Positions 46,446 through 55,262 are shown, counted from the first letter of the stretch. The stretch: DNA of 64,000 nucleotides from Luteibacter sp. OK325 (GCF_003050935.1 NZ_QAOX01000002.1:558001-622000), one strand, 5' to 3'. Program-made: numbers and translations. Notes: generated by a model not told the origin, from the sequence alone.

Positions 46446-48323
46446 ATGTTAATCAGTCTTTTGCTGGGCCTGGCAACCGCCGTGGCCCCACCTGCCGTGG
46501 ACGACACCACGCGGCAACTCCTGCGCCGCGCGGACTTCGAAGCGGCCATGATCTCGCCGGACGGCGAACACCTTGCCGTGTCCTCGCATACGCCGGACGG
46601 CACCATTGTTTCCGTGCTCGACCGACGAACCATGGAAACCCAATACCAGGTGTTGCCGGGCAAGCGCGGCGAAGTCACCGAACTGACCTGGGTGGGCCCG
46701 AAAGTGCTGGTCGTCGGCGCGAACGTCGCCGACGAAAGATATGAGGCAGCCCTCGTCGATCCCGCCCTCTTCCTGGTCACGCTCGGCGAGAAGCATCCCA
46801 AGCCCCTGCCCGTTCGCTTCGCTGGCCTGATCGAAGGCAACGACCACGAGGTCCTGGTGGTTTCCTGTGCCGGATACGACGGGGAAGGCAACTGCAAGAC
46901 AAAGATCAGCCGCGTCGACACCGACCACTTGTTGCGCGATGGCACCCCGGTAGCCTCCTCGCCCATCGCCGACGCCGTCATGACACTGGACCACGCAGGC
47001 AAGGTTCGCTTTGCCAGGGCAATGGACAAGAACGCGCGTCAACAGTTGCTCGTGCATGGCGACGACGACAGCTGGAAGCCGCTCAACGATAGTGCCAACA
47101 GCGCGGTCTACGTCGTGCCGGCGGGCATCTCGCGCGACAACCGCACCGCGTACCTGTTGACTGAACACGCCGCCGCCCCGGACAGCATCGACTCCTACGA
47201 CTTCGCCACCGGCGCGCGTAAGACACTCCTGCAGGACAAGGTATCCGACCCGCTGGACATCATCATGTCCAGCGACGGACTCGAGCCGATCGGAGCCTGG
47301 TTCGGTCCAGGCGCACCGACGGCCCGCTTCTGGAACGATGCCGACCCGGATGTGGTCTGGCGTAAGGCGCTGAATACCTCGTTCCCCGGCGAACAGGTGC
47401 AGGTGACCAGCGCCGATGCCAAGGGCGAGCACCTCATCGTTCGTACCATCAGCGACCGCGACCCCGGGTCGTTCTATCTGATCGACCGGGCGTCGGGCCA
47501 CGGCGCCTTGTTGTTTCGCGCCCGGCCGGCGGTCGATCCGGCGCGCCAGATGCCGACCACGACCATCAACGTCACGGCGCGCGACGGCCTGATCCTGCAT
47601 GGTTTCATCACCCTGCCCAAGCCGACGGCCGAACTGCCGCCCATGGTCGTCATGGTGCATGGCGGTCCGTTCTTCATCCGCGACAAGTGGAGCTACGACG
47701 AGGACACCCAGATCCTCGCCCAGCATGGCTACGCCGTTCTCCGGATCAATTTCCGCGGGTCGGCCGGCTTCGGACAGGACTTCATGCACCGAGGCTACGG
47801 CCAGTGGGGTGCGGCCATGCAGGACGATGTATCGGACGCGACGCGGTGGGCAGTGGCGCAAGGCCTGGCCGATGGCCACCGTGTGTGTATCTACGGTGGC
47901 AGCTACGGCGGCTATGCCGCGCTCATGGGCGCACTGCGCGAACCGTCTCTGTATCGCTGCGCAGCAGGTCTGGCAGGTGTCTACGACCTCAACAAGCTGT
48001 ATTCGTGGGGAGACATCTTTCGCAGCAACTACGGGATGACTTATCTGCGCACGGTGCTCGGCACCGACAAGGTGCAGCTGTCGTCACGCTCGCCGAGCGA
48101 CCACGCCACGGACATCACGATTCCAGTGCTTCTCGCCCATGGCATCGCCGACGGCCGGGTACCTGTGGATCATGCACGCCAGATGCGCAAGGCGATGACG
48201 AAGGCAGGACACGAGCCGCAATACGTCGAATACCAGTACGAAGGCCACGGGCTGGCGGTAGAGAAGGATCAGCTCGACTTCTGGGGACGGTTGCTCGCGT
48301 TTCTCGACGCCAATACGCAATGA
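46446..48323 (+). CDS. S9-family prolyl oligopeptidase-like peptidase, exported
   Basis: 625 residues from ATG 46446. Hydrophobic start (LISLLLGLATAVAPPA) suggests a short signal peptide. N-terminal beta-propeller (AMISPDGEHLAVSSHTP onward), then alpha/beta hydrolase domain with the catalytic Ser in YGGSYGGYAALMG, Asp in HGIADGRVPVDHARQM and His in YEGHGLAVEKDQ. Cleaves short peptides, often dipeptides, in the periplasm. Followed eight bases after its stop by a strong hairpin. Confidence 0.93.
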   Translation: MLISLLLGLATAVAPPAVDDTTRQLLRRADFEAAMISPDGEHLAVSSHTPDGTIVSVLDRRTMETQYQVLPGKRGEVTELTWVGPKVLVVGANVADERYEAALVDPALFLVTLGEKHPKPLPVRFAGLIEGNDHEVLVVSCAGYDGEGNCKTKISRVDTDHLLRDGTPVASSPIADAVMTLDHAGKVRFARAMDKNARQQLLVHGDDDSWKPLNDSANSAVYVVPAGISRDNRTAYLLTEHAAAPDSIDSYDFATGARKTLLQDKVSDPLDIIMSSDGLEPIGAWFGPGAPTARFWNDADPDVVWRKALNTSFPGEQVQVTSADAKGEHLIVRTISDRDPGSFYLIDRASGHGALLFRARPAVDPARQMPTTTINVTARDGLILHGFITLPKPTAELPPMVVMVHGGPFFIRDKWSYDEDTQILAQHGYAVLRINFRGSAGFGQDFMHRGYGQWGAAMQDDVSDATRWAVAQGLADGHRVCIYGGSYGGYAALMGALREPSLYRCAAGLAGVYDLNKLYSWGDIFRSNYGMTYLRTVLGTDKVQLSSRSPSDHATDITIPVLLAHGIADGRVPVDHARQMRKAMTKAGHEPQYVEYQYEGHGLAVEKDQLDFWGRLLAFLDANTQ

Positions 48324-48330
48324 AGCAAGA

Positions 48331-48359
48331 CCGCCCAGGGTTCTCCTGGGCGGCATTTT
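48331..48359. terminator. Bidirectional rho-independent-type hairpin
   Basis: Perfect 9-bp stem CCGCCCAGG (48331-48339) / CCTGGGCGG (48345-48353) with GTTCT loop, then CATTTTC. Sits between the convergent S9 peptidase gene and the small 48363-48638 gene and can serve both. Confidence 0.75.
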
Positions 48360-48362
48360 CGA

Positions 48363-48638
48363 TCAGGCAATACCGAGCAGGTTCTGCAGCTGTGCCGCCA
48401 CGGTCGAGCTCAGGGCCGAAGCCGCCGTAGCCGCCGTCGTCGACGTTGCCGCCGCGGCGGTCGCGGGGTCCGCCGTGGTCGACGTCGCAGCGGTCAGGCT
48501 GTCGGTGAAGGGATCCGTTGTCGTGTCGGCATCGGTGGAAAGCAGACCCTTTCCGCCGTGGCCGCCATGCCCGCCGCCGCCGCGAACGTGCATCGCGGGC
48601 ATCGGATTGACGCTGGTGGACGAACCAATCGTAGTCAT
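48363..48638 (-). CDS. Small low-complexity Gly/His then Ala/Thr-rich protein
   Basis: 91 residues from ATG 48638 (AAAGG nine bases upstream). Tripartite: MTTIGSSTSVNPMPAMHV, a RGGGGHGGHGGKG stretch that could bind metal, then an Ala/Thr-rich tail (TAATSTTADPATAAAATSTT) ending in an amphipathic helix (LSSTVAAQLQNLLGIA). No signal peptide or recognised domain. Bounded by a strong terminator hairpin, which supports it being transcribed. Could be a surface or secreted polypeptide; function unknown. Confidence 0.55.
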   Translation of the reverse strand: MTTIGSSTSVNPMPAMHVRGGGGHGGHGGKGLLSTDADTTTDPFTDSLTAATSTTADPATAAAATSTTAATAASALSSTVAAQLQNLLGIA

Positions 48639-48911
48639 TTGCGAAAGCCTTTGTTGGGTGGTTCTCCGTGTCAGCAATGGCCGTGCCAAGTCGTTCGACA
48701 TCACCGGCAACAGGCCGGTTTCGATCGCCAACGAGGTGGCGCGTCAGTTTGACGACGCGAGTTCGTTCGTCTCACGATGCGACCCGGCGAACCGCGTCAG
48801 GACCTTGACTCACGGCGTCAACGAATGCCCGGCGATAACTTGCGTATAGCGCAGGACACTGCGTAAAACCACGGGAAACTACGGGCGTGCAAACGCATCC
48901 GCTCTCGAAAC
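48639..48911. other. Intergenic region, nothing recognised
   Basis: Should contain the promoter of the small protein gene. No repeat, RNA gene or further open frame that I can support. Confidence 0.5.
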
Positions 48912-49739
48912 TCAGCTCTTGATAAACGCCAGCAAATCCGCGTTGATCGTATCGGCGTGCGTCGTCGGCATGCCGTGCGGGAACCCCGGATAGATCTTCA
49001 GCGTGGAATTCTTCAGTACCTTGGCCGAAAGCACACCCGCGTCCTTGTACGGAACGATCTGGTCGTCGTCGCCGTGAAGGACCAGCGCCGGTTTGTCGAT
49101 CTTCTTCAGGTCGTCGTTGAAGTCGGTTTCCGAGAACGCCTTGATGCAGTCGTAGTGGGCCTTGGTGCCGCCCATCATGCCTTGCCGCCACCAGTTGTCG
49201 ATGACGCCCTGCGAAGGCGTCGCACCGGGACGGTTATAGCCGTAGAAGGGGCCAGTCGGCAGGTCGAGGTAGAACTGTGCCCTGTTGGCCGCCAGCGCCG
49301 CGCGCAGGCCGTCGAAGACCTCGATAGGCAGGCCCTCGGGATTGGAGGCCGTCTTCACCATGATCGGCGGCACCGAACTGAGCAGGGCAATCTTCGCCGT
49401 GCGCTCCTGTCCGTACTGCGCGACGTAACGGGTAACTTCACCACCACCGGTGGAATGGCCGATGTGCACGGCGTCGCGCAGGTCGAGGTGCTCGGTCAGG
49501 GCAGCGAGGTCGGCCGCGTAGTGGTCCATGTCGTTGCCGTCTTCGGTCTGGCTCGAGCGGCCATGTCCGCGGCGATCGGCGGCGATCACACGAAAGCCCT
49601 GGCGCAGGAAGAACAGCATCTGCGTGTCCCAGTCGTCCGCCGACAGCGGCCATCCGTGACTGAAGACGAGCGGCTGGCCCGTGCCCCAATCCTTGTAGTA
49701 GATCGTTACGCCGTCTTTCGTGGTGATCGTGCCGTCCAT
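48912..49739 (-). CDS. Alpha/beta hydrolase, cofactor-free haloperoxidase/arylesterase type
   Basis: 275 residues. Catalytic triad: Ser in [14 protein letters not shown], Asp in [12 protein letters not shown], His in [17 protein letters not shown]. Oxyanion-side motif [12 protein letters not shown] and [11 protein letters not shown] are typical of non-heme chloroperoxidases such as the Pseudomonas and Streptomyces enzymes, which are esterases with perhydrolase side activity. Cytosolic; no signal peptide. GGAG lies upstream of the ATG. A perfect inverted repeat 75-107 bases upstream may be its operator. Confidence 0.9.
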   Translation of the reverse strand: MDGTITTKDGVTIYYKDWGTGQPLVFSHGWPLSADDWDTQMLFFLRQGFRVIAADRRGHGRSSQTEDGNDMDHYAADLAALTEHLDLRDAVHIGHSTGGGEVTRYVAQYGQERTAKIALLSSVPPIMVKTASNPEGLPIEVFDGLRAALAANRAQFYLDLPTGPFYGYNRPGATPSQGVIDNWWRQGMMGGTKAHYDCIKAFSETDFNDDLKKIDKPALVLHGDDDQIVPYKDAGVLSAKVLKNSTLKIYPGFPHGMPTTHADTINADLLAFIKS

Positions 49740-49813
49740 ACAACGCTCCTAAACGAGGGGGAAGCGGACGTGGCGGCGCCTACGCCCGCAGGCTAGCGGA
49801 TACGTAGGGAATC

Positions 49814-49846
49814 TTTGTTCAATTGACGATTGTTTTATTGAACAAA
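49814..49846. promoter_or_regulatory. Perfect 10-bp inverted repeat upstream of the hydrolase gene
   Basis: TTTGTTCAAT (49814-49823) and ATTGAACAAA (49837-49846), 13-base spacer, in an AT-rich island within GC-rich DNA. The right arm read leftward contains TTGAAC, a possible -35. Probable operator for an unlinked regulator of the hydrolase gene at 48912-49739. Confidence 0.55.
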
Positions 49847-49855
49847 CGTCTTTTT

Positions 49856-49891
49856 GCGGGGGCGCTGAGGCCAAGCCGCCTCAGGCCCCGC
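49856..49891. other. Strong GC hairpin after carbonic anhydrase gene
   Basis: GCGGGGGCGCTGAGGC (49856-49871) pairs with GCCTCAGGCCCCGC (49878-49891) apart from small bulges. Follows the carbonic anhydrase stop by about 20 bases. On that strand A-residues rather than T-residues follow, so it is not a canonical intrinsic terminator. Confidence 0.5.
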
Positions 49892-49911
49892 AACAAGTCC
49901 TGCGCTGCGCG

Positions 49912-50520
49912 CTATGCCGCTTCCGTCCGTGCGAGATCGCGCACCACTTCGGTGAGTTCGCCCGTATCGATGTTATAGAAGAAGCCGTAGACGTTCACAT
50001 GCCTGGGCACACCGGGACTTGCGCGAACCAGCGCGACGTCGTACTCGAGCGATGAATTGAAATCCGAAATACTGATGCTACCGCGGTCGTATTCCGAAGA
50101 GATGTCGACGCCATGCTCGTGCTTGAACGCGCCGAGCATGCCGTCGGTGGTAAAGGACGTCGCCCCGCAGAACGAATGGTGCACGACGACCACGTTCTCG
50201 AGGCCGAAAAGATGCTCCATCGTTGAGATCGACTGCAGGCCAGCCACCGCGCGCCCGCCCGCCACCGATATCGGAAACAGGGTCCTGGTGTGTCCCACCC
50301 GGTTGCCGGCTTCGTCGATGACATTCTCGCCGGGGTAGATTTCGCCGGGGAAATGCCTTGCGACCACTTCCGGAATTTCGGCGGCCCGCGGGTCGAAACA
50401 GTGGATCACGATAGTCTTGAGGTTGATGGCCTGGGCAAAGAGCTTGCGGAAGCTGGCCTCGTCAAACCCGGGCATCGCGCTGAATACAAACTCATTGAAC
50501 GTGGCTTTCGTCGTGCACAT
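49912..50520 (-). CDS. Beta-carbonic anhydrase-like protein
   Basis: 202 residues from ATG 50520 with GGAGA upstream; the longer frame to 50658 crosses the promoter. Zinc and catalytic residues are visible: C41, D43 and R45 in HCFDPRA, and the His-x2-Cys pair H115/C118 in VVVVHHSFCGATS. Length and motifs suit beta-class carbonic anhydrase, which interconverts CO2 and bicarbonate, but the sequence between is divergent from Can/CynT. Divergent from an XRE regulator whose probable operators flank both promoters. Confidence 0.82.
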   Translation of the reverse strand: MCTTKATFNEFVFSAMPGFDEASFRKLFAQAINLKTIVIHCFDPRAAEIPEVVARHFPGEIYPGENVIDEAGNRVGHTRTLFPISVAGGRAVAGLQSISTMEHLFGLENVVVVHHSFCGATSFTTDGMLGAFKHEHGVDISSEYDRGSISISDFNSSLEYDVALVRASPGVPRHVNVYGFFYNIDTGELTEVVRDLARTEAA

Positions 50521-50575
50521 GGGTATCTCCAGGAATCGGGGGGAGTGGACCCGGTTCGTCGGCCGGGAGATACCT

Positions 50576-50603
50576 ATTATGGGAATGCAGGAAATCGTCT
50601 CAA
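50576..50603 (-). promoter_or_regulatory. Candidate promoter of carbonic anhydrase gene
   Basis: Reverse strand: -35 TTGAGA (50603-50598), 16-base spacer, -10 CATAAT (50581-50576). Its -35 abuts operator 1. Confidence 0.55.
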
Positions 50604-50619
50604 TTACGTACGGGGTAAT
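50603..50619. promoter_or_regulatory. Operator 1 for the XRE regulator (candidate)
   Basis: ATTAC-N7-GTAAT. Read on the reverse strand it is ATTACCCCGTACGTAATTGA, matching operator 2 (ATTACCTCCGACGTAATTGA) at 17 of 20 positions. Confidence 0.6.
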
Positions 50620-50660
50620 GAAGCCAGGGCCGGCGTAAACTCCAACCACCCAACGCACTT

Positions 50661-50677
50661 ATTACCTCCGACGTAAT
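50661..50677. promoter_or_regulatory. Operator 2 for the XRE regulator (candidate)
   Basis: ATTAC-N7-GTAAT, oriented opposite to operator 1 with centres 58 bp apart. Overlaps the -35 of the XRE gene by one base. Confidence 0.6.
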
Positions 50678-50705
50678 TGACCCGGTGCGGCCTGCATCGA
50701 ATGCT
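50677..50705 (+). promoter_or_regulatory. Candidate promoter of XRE gene
   Basis: -35 TTGACC (50677-50682), 17-base spacer, -10 AATGCT (50700-50705). The predicted start near 50712 is only five bases before ATG 50717, and no ribosome site is visible, so the mRNA may be leaderless. Confidence 0.5.
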
Positions 50706-50716
50706 CCCCTCTTCCC

Positions 50717-51541
50717 ATGCGGCGCAATGACATGACCACCCAAGCGGGCAGTCCCCCAAGCGAGCTCGGCCGGATCCTGAAAGCATGGCGAGGCATGCGC
50801 GGCATAAGCCAGTTCGAGCTCTCCCTCCATACGGGCGTCTCACAGAGACACTTGAGCTTCATGGAGAGCGGACGTAGTGCACCTACCCGGCAAACACTCA
50901 TGGTCGTCGCGGACGGGCTCGACATGCCTTTTCGCGAACGCAACGAGCTGTTGCTCGCCGCCGGTTACGCCCCGCTCTACGACGTCGATGAGTCCTGGGA
51001 CGCCGCCTCCTTCGCCATCGTCCGCCACGCGCTCGAGCGCATGCTCGCGCAGCACGAGCCGTTTCCGGCGTTAGTAATGGATCGCTACTGGAACGTGGTG
51101 ATGGTCAATGAAGCGACCCGACGGATGCTCGGCTCATTCATCGATCTGGCTCGCTGGCCTCGGCCGCGGAACATTCTCCGGATGATCTTCGATCCCGCCG
51201 GCTTACGTCCCTTTGTCGCCGATTGGGAGCGACTGTCCGCGTCCCTGATCCAGCGCGTGCGGCGGGAGGCGGTCGGCGGTGCAATCGACGAACCGACCCG
51301 GGAGCTTCTGGACTCACTGCACGCTTATCCTGGTACGGAGCATATCGGCACGGACGACCGCGCCGCCGATCTCCCCGTCATACCGCTCACCCTCGTCGAC
51401 GGGAATCGTCGGCTCAGCTATTTCTCGCTGGTGACCACGGTCGGGACGCCGCGCAGTCCGGGCCCCCAGGAATTGCGCGTCGAGTGCCTGGCCCCTGTCG
51501 ACGAGGCGACGGAAGCCTGGCATGGCACGCCGTCAGCCTAG
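50717..51541 (+). CDS. XRE-family regulator with MmyB-like ligand-binding domain
   Basis: 274 residues (ATG 50732 is an alternative). N-terminal Cro/CI helix-turn-helix at 15-75: LGRILKAWRGMRGISQFELSLHTGVSQRHLSFMESGRSAPTRQTLMVVADGLDMPFRERNELLLAAGYAP. Residues 95-265 match the MmyB-like ligand-binding (MLTR) domain (ALVMDRYWNVVMVNEATRRMLGSF, PRNILRMIFDPAGLRPFVADW). Family members often bind fatty-acid-like ligands and regulate an adjacent divergent gene. The two operators between it and the carbonic anhydrase gene suggest joint control. Confidence 0.9.
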   Translation: MRRNDMTTQAGSPPSELGRILKAWRGMRGISQFELSLHTGVSQRHLSFMESGRSAPTRQTLMVVADGLDMPFRERNELLLAAGYAPLYDVDESWDAASFAIVRHALERMLAQHEPFPALVMDRYWNVVMVNEATRRMLGSFIDLARWPRPRNILRMIFDPAGLRPFVADWERLSASLIQRVRREAVGGAIDEPTRELLDSLHAYPGTEHIGTDDRAADLPVIPLTLVDGNRRLSYFSLVTTVGTPRSPGPQELRVECLAPVDEATEAWHGTPSA

Positions 51542-52668
51542 TGCTCCGCCAGCCATCGCGTATGACGGGTCCTGCGCGCCGGCAAGAGGACAGAACGCAG
51601 CCACCCCGATAGAGGGGCTTCAACGTAGCGATACATCGCGGCGGCCATGATGAGCGCCAGTGCGGGTTGAAGAACGAATCTCGAAAAGCCCGCCACGGGA
51701 CCCGAAAGGCCGCACTGAGCCACTGCTGCGGTGACCACGATGAAGGCCAACACGTGGATGAGGTAAAGCGAGTAAGAAACATCGCCCAACCACACCATCC
51801 GCGCGGGCACCTGGAAGGGCCTCACCTTCGCGGACAGGACAACCCCCAGGAAAGCGATCGCCATCAACAATCCCCATCCCCTTGGCCCGTGGAAATTCAC
51901 CAGGCCGAGGGCATGCCACCCCACGACGACTATCAGCAGGCTTGCCGCTGTGACCACGCCTATCAGCACCCGACGGTCGACCCGCAGCGACGACATGTAG
52001 ATCCAGCCTGCCAGCATGCCCAGCACGAAGTCCCAGACGATGGGATTGAGGGCCAAAACGGTGTAGCGCAGCCCATGGACGATGTGGAGCGAACTCACGG
52101 AAAAGTCCAGCGTGCCCTGCACTACCGGCACGACGACCAGGGTGGTGGCGAACCAGGCCGCCAGTGCGAGGTAGCGGTACTTTCCGAACAGCATGGCTGC
52201 GGCGAACACCACGTAGAAGCCGAACTCGAAACACAAGGTCCAGGCCACTCCCACGGTCATCTGGAAGTACAGCGGGAAATGGACGGGATCGTGCGGGATG
52301 AACAAAAGGCCTTCGAGCGCCTGCACGAGGACACCGGGCTCGCGAAAGCCCTGCACACCATGTTGCCCGACAGCCACATAGGCAACCGTCACGATCGCGT
52401 AGATCGGCCAGATGCGCACGAATCGCTTGACCAGGAAGCGCCACGCATACCCGAGGCTACCGTCGAAGCCCCGGGTGGTCAGGACCATGATGAAGCCGCT
52501 GATCAGGAAGAACAGGTCCACGCCCATGCCCAGTGGGAACATCGCCTCGAAGGCGCCATCCAGCCCCGCGACCTTCAACGCCTCCCTGTCGTGCAGGAAA
52601 ACCACCAACAACGCTGCGACACCGCGTAGCGCCTGAAGCCAGGCCAGCTTGTGCTCGTCCGACTTCAT
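51538..52668 (-). CDS. Acyltransferase family 3 (OafA-like) membrane protein
   Basis: 376 residues from ATG 52668, with GGGAGG just upstream (the ATG at 52695 was rejected). About ten membrane helices. Conserved start LQALRGVAALLVVFLHDREAL and FFLISGFIMVLTTRG, then RFVRIWPIYAIVTVAY. Likely transfers acyl groups to a surface polysaccharide or lipid. Not obviously paired with the similar enzyme at 36498, whose sequence is quite different. Its 3' end overlaps the XRE gene by four bases. Confidence 0.9.
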   Translation of the reverse strand: MKSDEHKLAWLQALRGVAALLVVFLHDREALKVAGLDGAFEAMFPLGMGVDLFFLISGFIMVLTTRGFDGSLGYAWRFLVKRFVRIWPIYAIVTVAYVAVGQHGVQGFREPGVLVQALEGLLFIPHDPVHFPLYFQMTVGVAWTLCFEFGFYVVFAAAMLFGKYRYLALAAWFATTLVVVPVVQGTLDFSVSSLHIVHGLRYTVLALNPIVWDFVLGMLAGWIYMSSLRVDRRVLIGVVTAASLLIVVVGWHALGLVNFHGPRGWGLLMAIAFLGVVLSAKVRPFQVPARMVWLGDVSYSLYLIHVLAFIVVTAAVAQCGLSGPVAGFSRFVLQPALALIMAAAMYRYVEAPLSGWLRSVLLPARRTRHTRWLAEH

Positions 52669-52773
52669 CAGGCCTCCCGGCCGTGCATGGCCCATGGCCG
52701 TCCCGTGAGTGCCGTTATCCGCTCACAATGGTTGCACGGGTGTTGCTCACGATCGAACGGCAGCCCATCCGTT

Positions 52774-53046
52774 CTATCCCCGGGAAAGTCTCCACGTAAT
52801 GATGGCGGCCACCACGGCAGGAATCAGAAACACGATCAGCAGCACCGGAAGCTCCTCCCTCACGGTGTACCCCGCACGAGCCACTCCGATCCACAGGTTG
52901 GCAATGGTCACGAGCAACCAGACGGGAATGAAGGCCTTCAGGGCCGTTGCAAGAGACGCCGAGGCATCGCCGCCCCATAGATTGCCGAACAGCAGGAATA
53001 GACCCATCAGGACAATGCCTCCTACGATCACTAGCAGCGTGTGCAT
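52774..53046 (-). CDS. Small three-helix membrane protein
   Basis: 90 residues with three transmembrane helices: LLVIVGGIVLMGLFLLFG, AFIPVWLLVTIANLWIGV and LPVLLIVFLIPAVVAAIITW. No recognised family. GGAGATCGAAGACATC precedes the ATG. Lies 52 bases after the MHYT gene on the same strand, so it could be the last gene of a chemoreceptor-MHYT unit. Function unknown. Confidence 0.7.
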   Translation of the reverse strand: MHTLLVIVGGIVLMGLFLLFGNLWGGDASASLATALKAFIPVWLLVTIANLWIGVARAGYTVREELPVLLIVFLIPAVVAAIITWRLSRG

Positions 53047-53098
53047 GATGTCTTCGATCTCCTTGGGTCCGGGAATCCCAGTCTAGTCGGCATCGCGG

Positions 53099-53809
53099 TT
53101 ATTTCAGCAAAGCCCACCACTGCGACAAGCTGACCACGGCCGTTCCGACCATCACCAGCCCCAGGATGGTCCAGGCATCGCTGAGCTGGTTGCCAGGCGA
53201 GCAATAGGCGCCTGGGGCGAACATCGCTGCCGCCATGCCCGTGTAGTGCATACCCGTAACGGCCACCGCCATCACAATGGCCGCGGCCAGGCGCAGCGCC
53301 ACGTGGGTCCAGTGATGGCTCGTACGCAGCCAGGTCATGATCAACAAAGCCGCGCCGCTCGCACCCAGCGCGATACCGGCCGAGGCCCAGAACAGCAGCG
53401 GCCGGTACTCGATGGCCGGCAGCATGCGCATGGCGTACATGCCACCGTAGTGCATCAGGCAGACGCCGGTCGCCATGAGCACCGAAGCAATCAACCAGGT
53501 AAACAGGCGCACACCATTGCGGATCACGTAGAAACCGATCGCGCTCACCGCCACCGCTACCAGCCATGAGGCCGCGGTGATCGGCAGATCGAAGCTCACG
53601 GGTGCGCCGATGGTCATCGCGGCGATACCCATGAAATGCATGGCCCATACACCGGTGCCGAAAGCGAAGGCTCCCGCTAGCACCCAGCGCCCTTTCTGAT
53701 CAGGCGCGGCAGCCCGGACCCGAGCCGTCATCTCGATGCCGCAGTAACCGGTGAGCGTGGCGATCACGAACGAATACGCCACCATGACCAGGTCGTAATG
53801 CTGTTCCAT
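53099..53809 (-). CDS. Stand-alone MHYT-domain membrane protein
   Basis: 236 residues from ATG 53809 (AGGAAAACC upstream). Seven helices with the repeated MHYT signature: WAMHFMGIAAMTIG, LMHYGGMYAMRML and GMHYTGMAAAMFAPG. The Met/His pairs are thought to bind copper at the periplasmic face and sense oxygen, CO or NO. Usually fused to GGDEF/EAL; here there is no output domain. It follows the chemoreceptor gene by 19 bases and may supply sensing for it. Confidence 0.9.
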   Translation of the reverse strand: MEQHYDLVMVAYSFVIATLTGYCGIEMTARVRAAAPDQKGRWVLAGAFAFGTGVWAMHFMGIAAMTIGAPVSFDLPITAASWLVAVAVSAIGFYVIRNGVRLFTWLIASVLMATGVCLMHYGGMYAMRMLPAIEYRPLLFWASAGIALGASGAALLIMTWLRTSHHWTHVALRLAAAIVMAVAVTGMHYTGMAAAMFAPGAYCSPGNQLSDAWTILGLVMVGTAVVSLSQWWALLK

Positions 53810-53828
53810 CAGGTTTTCCTCTTGTCGA

Positions 53829-55064
53829 TCAGGCGCGGGCGAAGGTGAAATAGGCAACATTGTCGGCAAGACCATCGGCCTGCTCGAGCATGTGCCGGCT
53901 GGCCGAACTGGCCTGTTTCAGAAGCGACTCGTGCGCCTGCATGGCCTGGTCGATCTGGTTGAGTGCCACGCTTGCCTTGCCGACGCCATGCGACTGCTGC
54001 GCACTGGAGCGGGCAATGTGGCCGACCACATCGGTCAGTTCGCGCACGCTGTGCACGATCCTCGCCAGGGTGTCGCCGGAACTGCCGGCCAGTTGTGTCC
54101 CGTCACCCACCTTCTCACGGCTTTCGGCGATCAGCTGTTTGATCTCGCCCGCGGCCACGGTGCAACGCTGGGCCAGATCGCGTACTTCACCGGCGACGAC
54201 AGCGAATCCACGTCCATGCTCACCGGCACGGGCCGCTTCGACCGCCGCGTTGAGCGCCAGCAAGCGGGTCTGGAACGCTATGGCATCGATCAGGCCGACG
54301 ATATCGGCGATTCGTCCACTCGATTCACCGATCGCTTGCATCGCCTGCTGCATCTGCGCAACGACGTCACCGCCATCCTCGGCACACCTGCGCGCTTCGC
54401 CCGCAAGACGATCGGCGTGGCGCGCGTGCTCTGCCGTCTGCTCGACCAGGGCCGAGACGGTTTCCATGCCCGTGGCGGTGTCGCGCAGTCCCGTAGCGTC
54501 TTCGATCAACTGGCGGGACAAGCTGTCGTTGTCGGACACCATCTGCACAGCGGCGACATTCACCGCACCGGCGCCATCGCGTACCTGGCGGATCACACCG
54601 GCCAGGCGCTCGTCCATGTCGCGGAAGGCAGCGCGAAGCTCGCCGATCTCATCGGAATAAAGTGTCGGAATGCGATTATCCAGGCGGCCGTCGGCTACGG
54701 TACGGGCCAACGCAAGCGCGTCACGAATGCGCGTGGTCACCGAGCGGACGAAGATGCCGTCGAGAATCACCGACAGAAGAAGACCGGCCAGCACAGCGCC
54801 AAGCTCGACCTTCAGAATGACATGCCCTTGTGCCATCTGAGCCTGCGCCAGCGCATCGAGCGAATGCCTGGCCTGGGCAAGCGAGGCATCCGTGGGGTGG
54901 CCTTCCATCTGACCTAACAGCTTGCCCGCGTGTTCGTAGACTGTCGCGGCATTGGCGTTTGCCCGGTCGATACCATAGAGGCCGGCTACGCCTATGACGA
55001 CCAGAAATGTCAACAACAGTCCCAGCCGAAGTCCCATACGGACCTTGATCGTGTAGCGAATCAT
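53829..55064 (-). CDS. Methyl-accepting chemotaxis protein
   Basis: 411 residues from ATG 55064 (GGGAGG upstream). TM1 at about 10-30, a small periplasmic region (31-80), TM2 at about 83-104, HAMP ([43 protein letters not shown]), and the signalling hairpin tip [38 protein letters not shown]. The sensor is short, so it may rely on a partner such as the MHYT protein encoded next. A FliA-type promoter lies at 55097-55123. Confidence 0.94.
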   Translation of the reverse strand: MIRYTIKVRMGLRLGLLLTFLVVIGVAGLYGIDRANANAATVYEHAGKLLGQMEGHPTDASLAQARHSLDALAQAQMAQGHVILKVELGAVLAGLLLSVILDGIFVRSVTTRIRDALALARTVADGRLDNRIPTLYSDEIGELRAAFRDMDERLAGVIRQVRDGAGAVNVAAVQMVSDNDSLSRQLIEDATGLRDTATGMETVSALVEQTAEHARHADRLAGEARRCAEDGGDVVAQMQQAMQAIGESSGRIADIVGLIDAIAFQTRLLALNAAVEAARAGEHGRGFAVVAGEVRDLAQRCTVAAGEIKQLIAESREKVGDGTQLAGSSGDTLARIVHSVRELTDVVGHIARSSAQQSHGVGKASVALNQIDQAMQAHESLLKQASSASRHMLEQADGLADNVAYFTFARA

Positions 55065-55096
55065 GACAGCCTCCCCGCTCTTGGACACTGCCGTGA

Positions 55097-55123
55097 TTAT
55101 CGACAGCCCGCAGGGAGACTTGA
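55097..55123 (-). promoter_or_regulatory. Sigma-28 (FliA) type promoter of the chemoreceptor gene
   Basis: Reverse strand: TCAAGTCT, 11-base spacer, GTCGATAA. Consensus TAAAGTTT-N11-GCCGATAA: 6 of 8 and 7 of 8 match, spacing exact. Predicted transcript start about 25 bases before the ATG. Confidence 0.65.
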
Positions 55124-55262
55124 GGGGTATTTACGAGTCGCCTGAAGATAAGCCGCGCTATCTGATAAATCTGTTTTCAGTTGCCGAATTTGTGATTAAT
55201 TTGATATCGCATGACTGTTGGCACGGGCTCTCGTGCACGGCTGCGAGCAGCATTCGGATGAC

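Noticed and set aside
46449-47879. 476-codon minus-strand frame
   Set aside because: Shadow of the S9 peptidase gene.
49856-49891. Intrinsic terminator after the carbonic anhydrase gene
   Set aside because: The hairpin is strong, but the tail on the coding strand is A-rich rather than T-rich, so it is recorded only as a hairpin.
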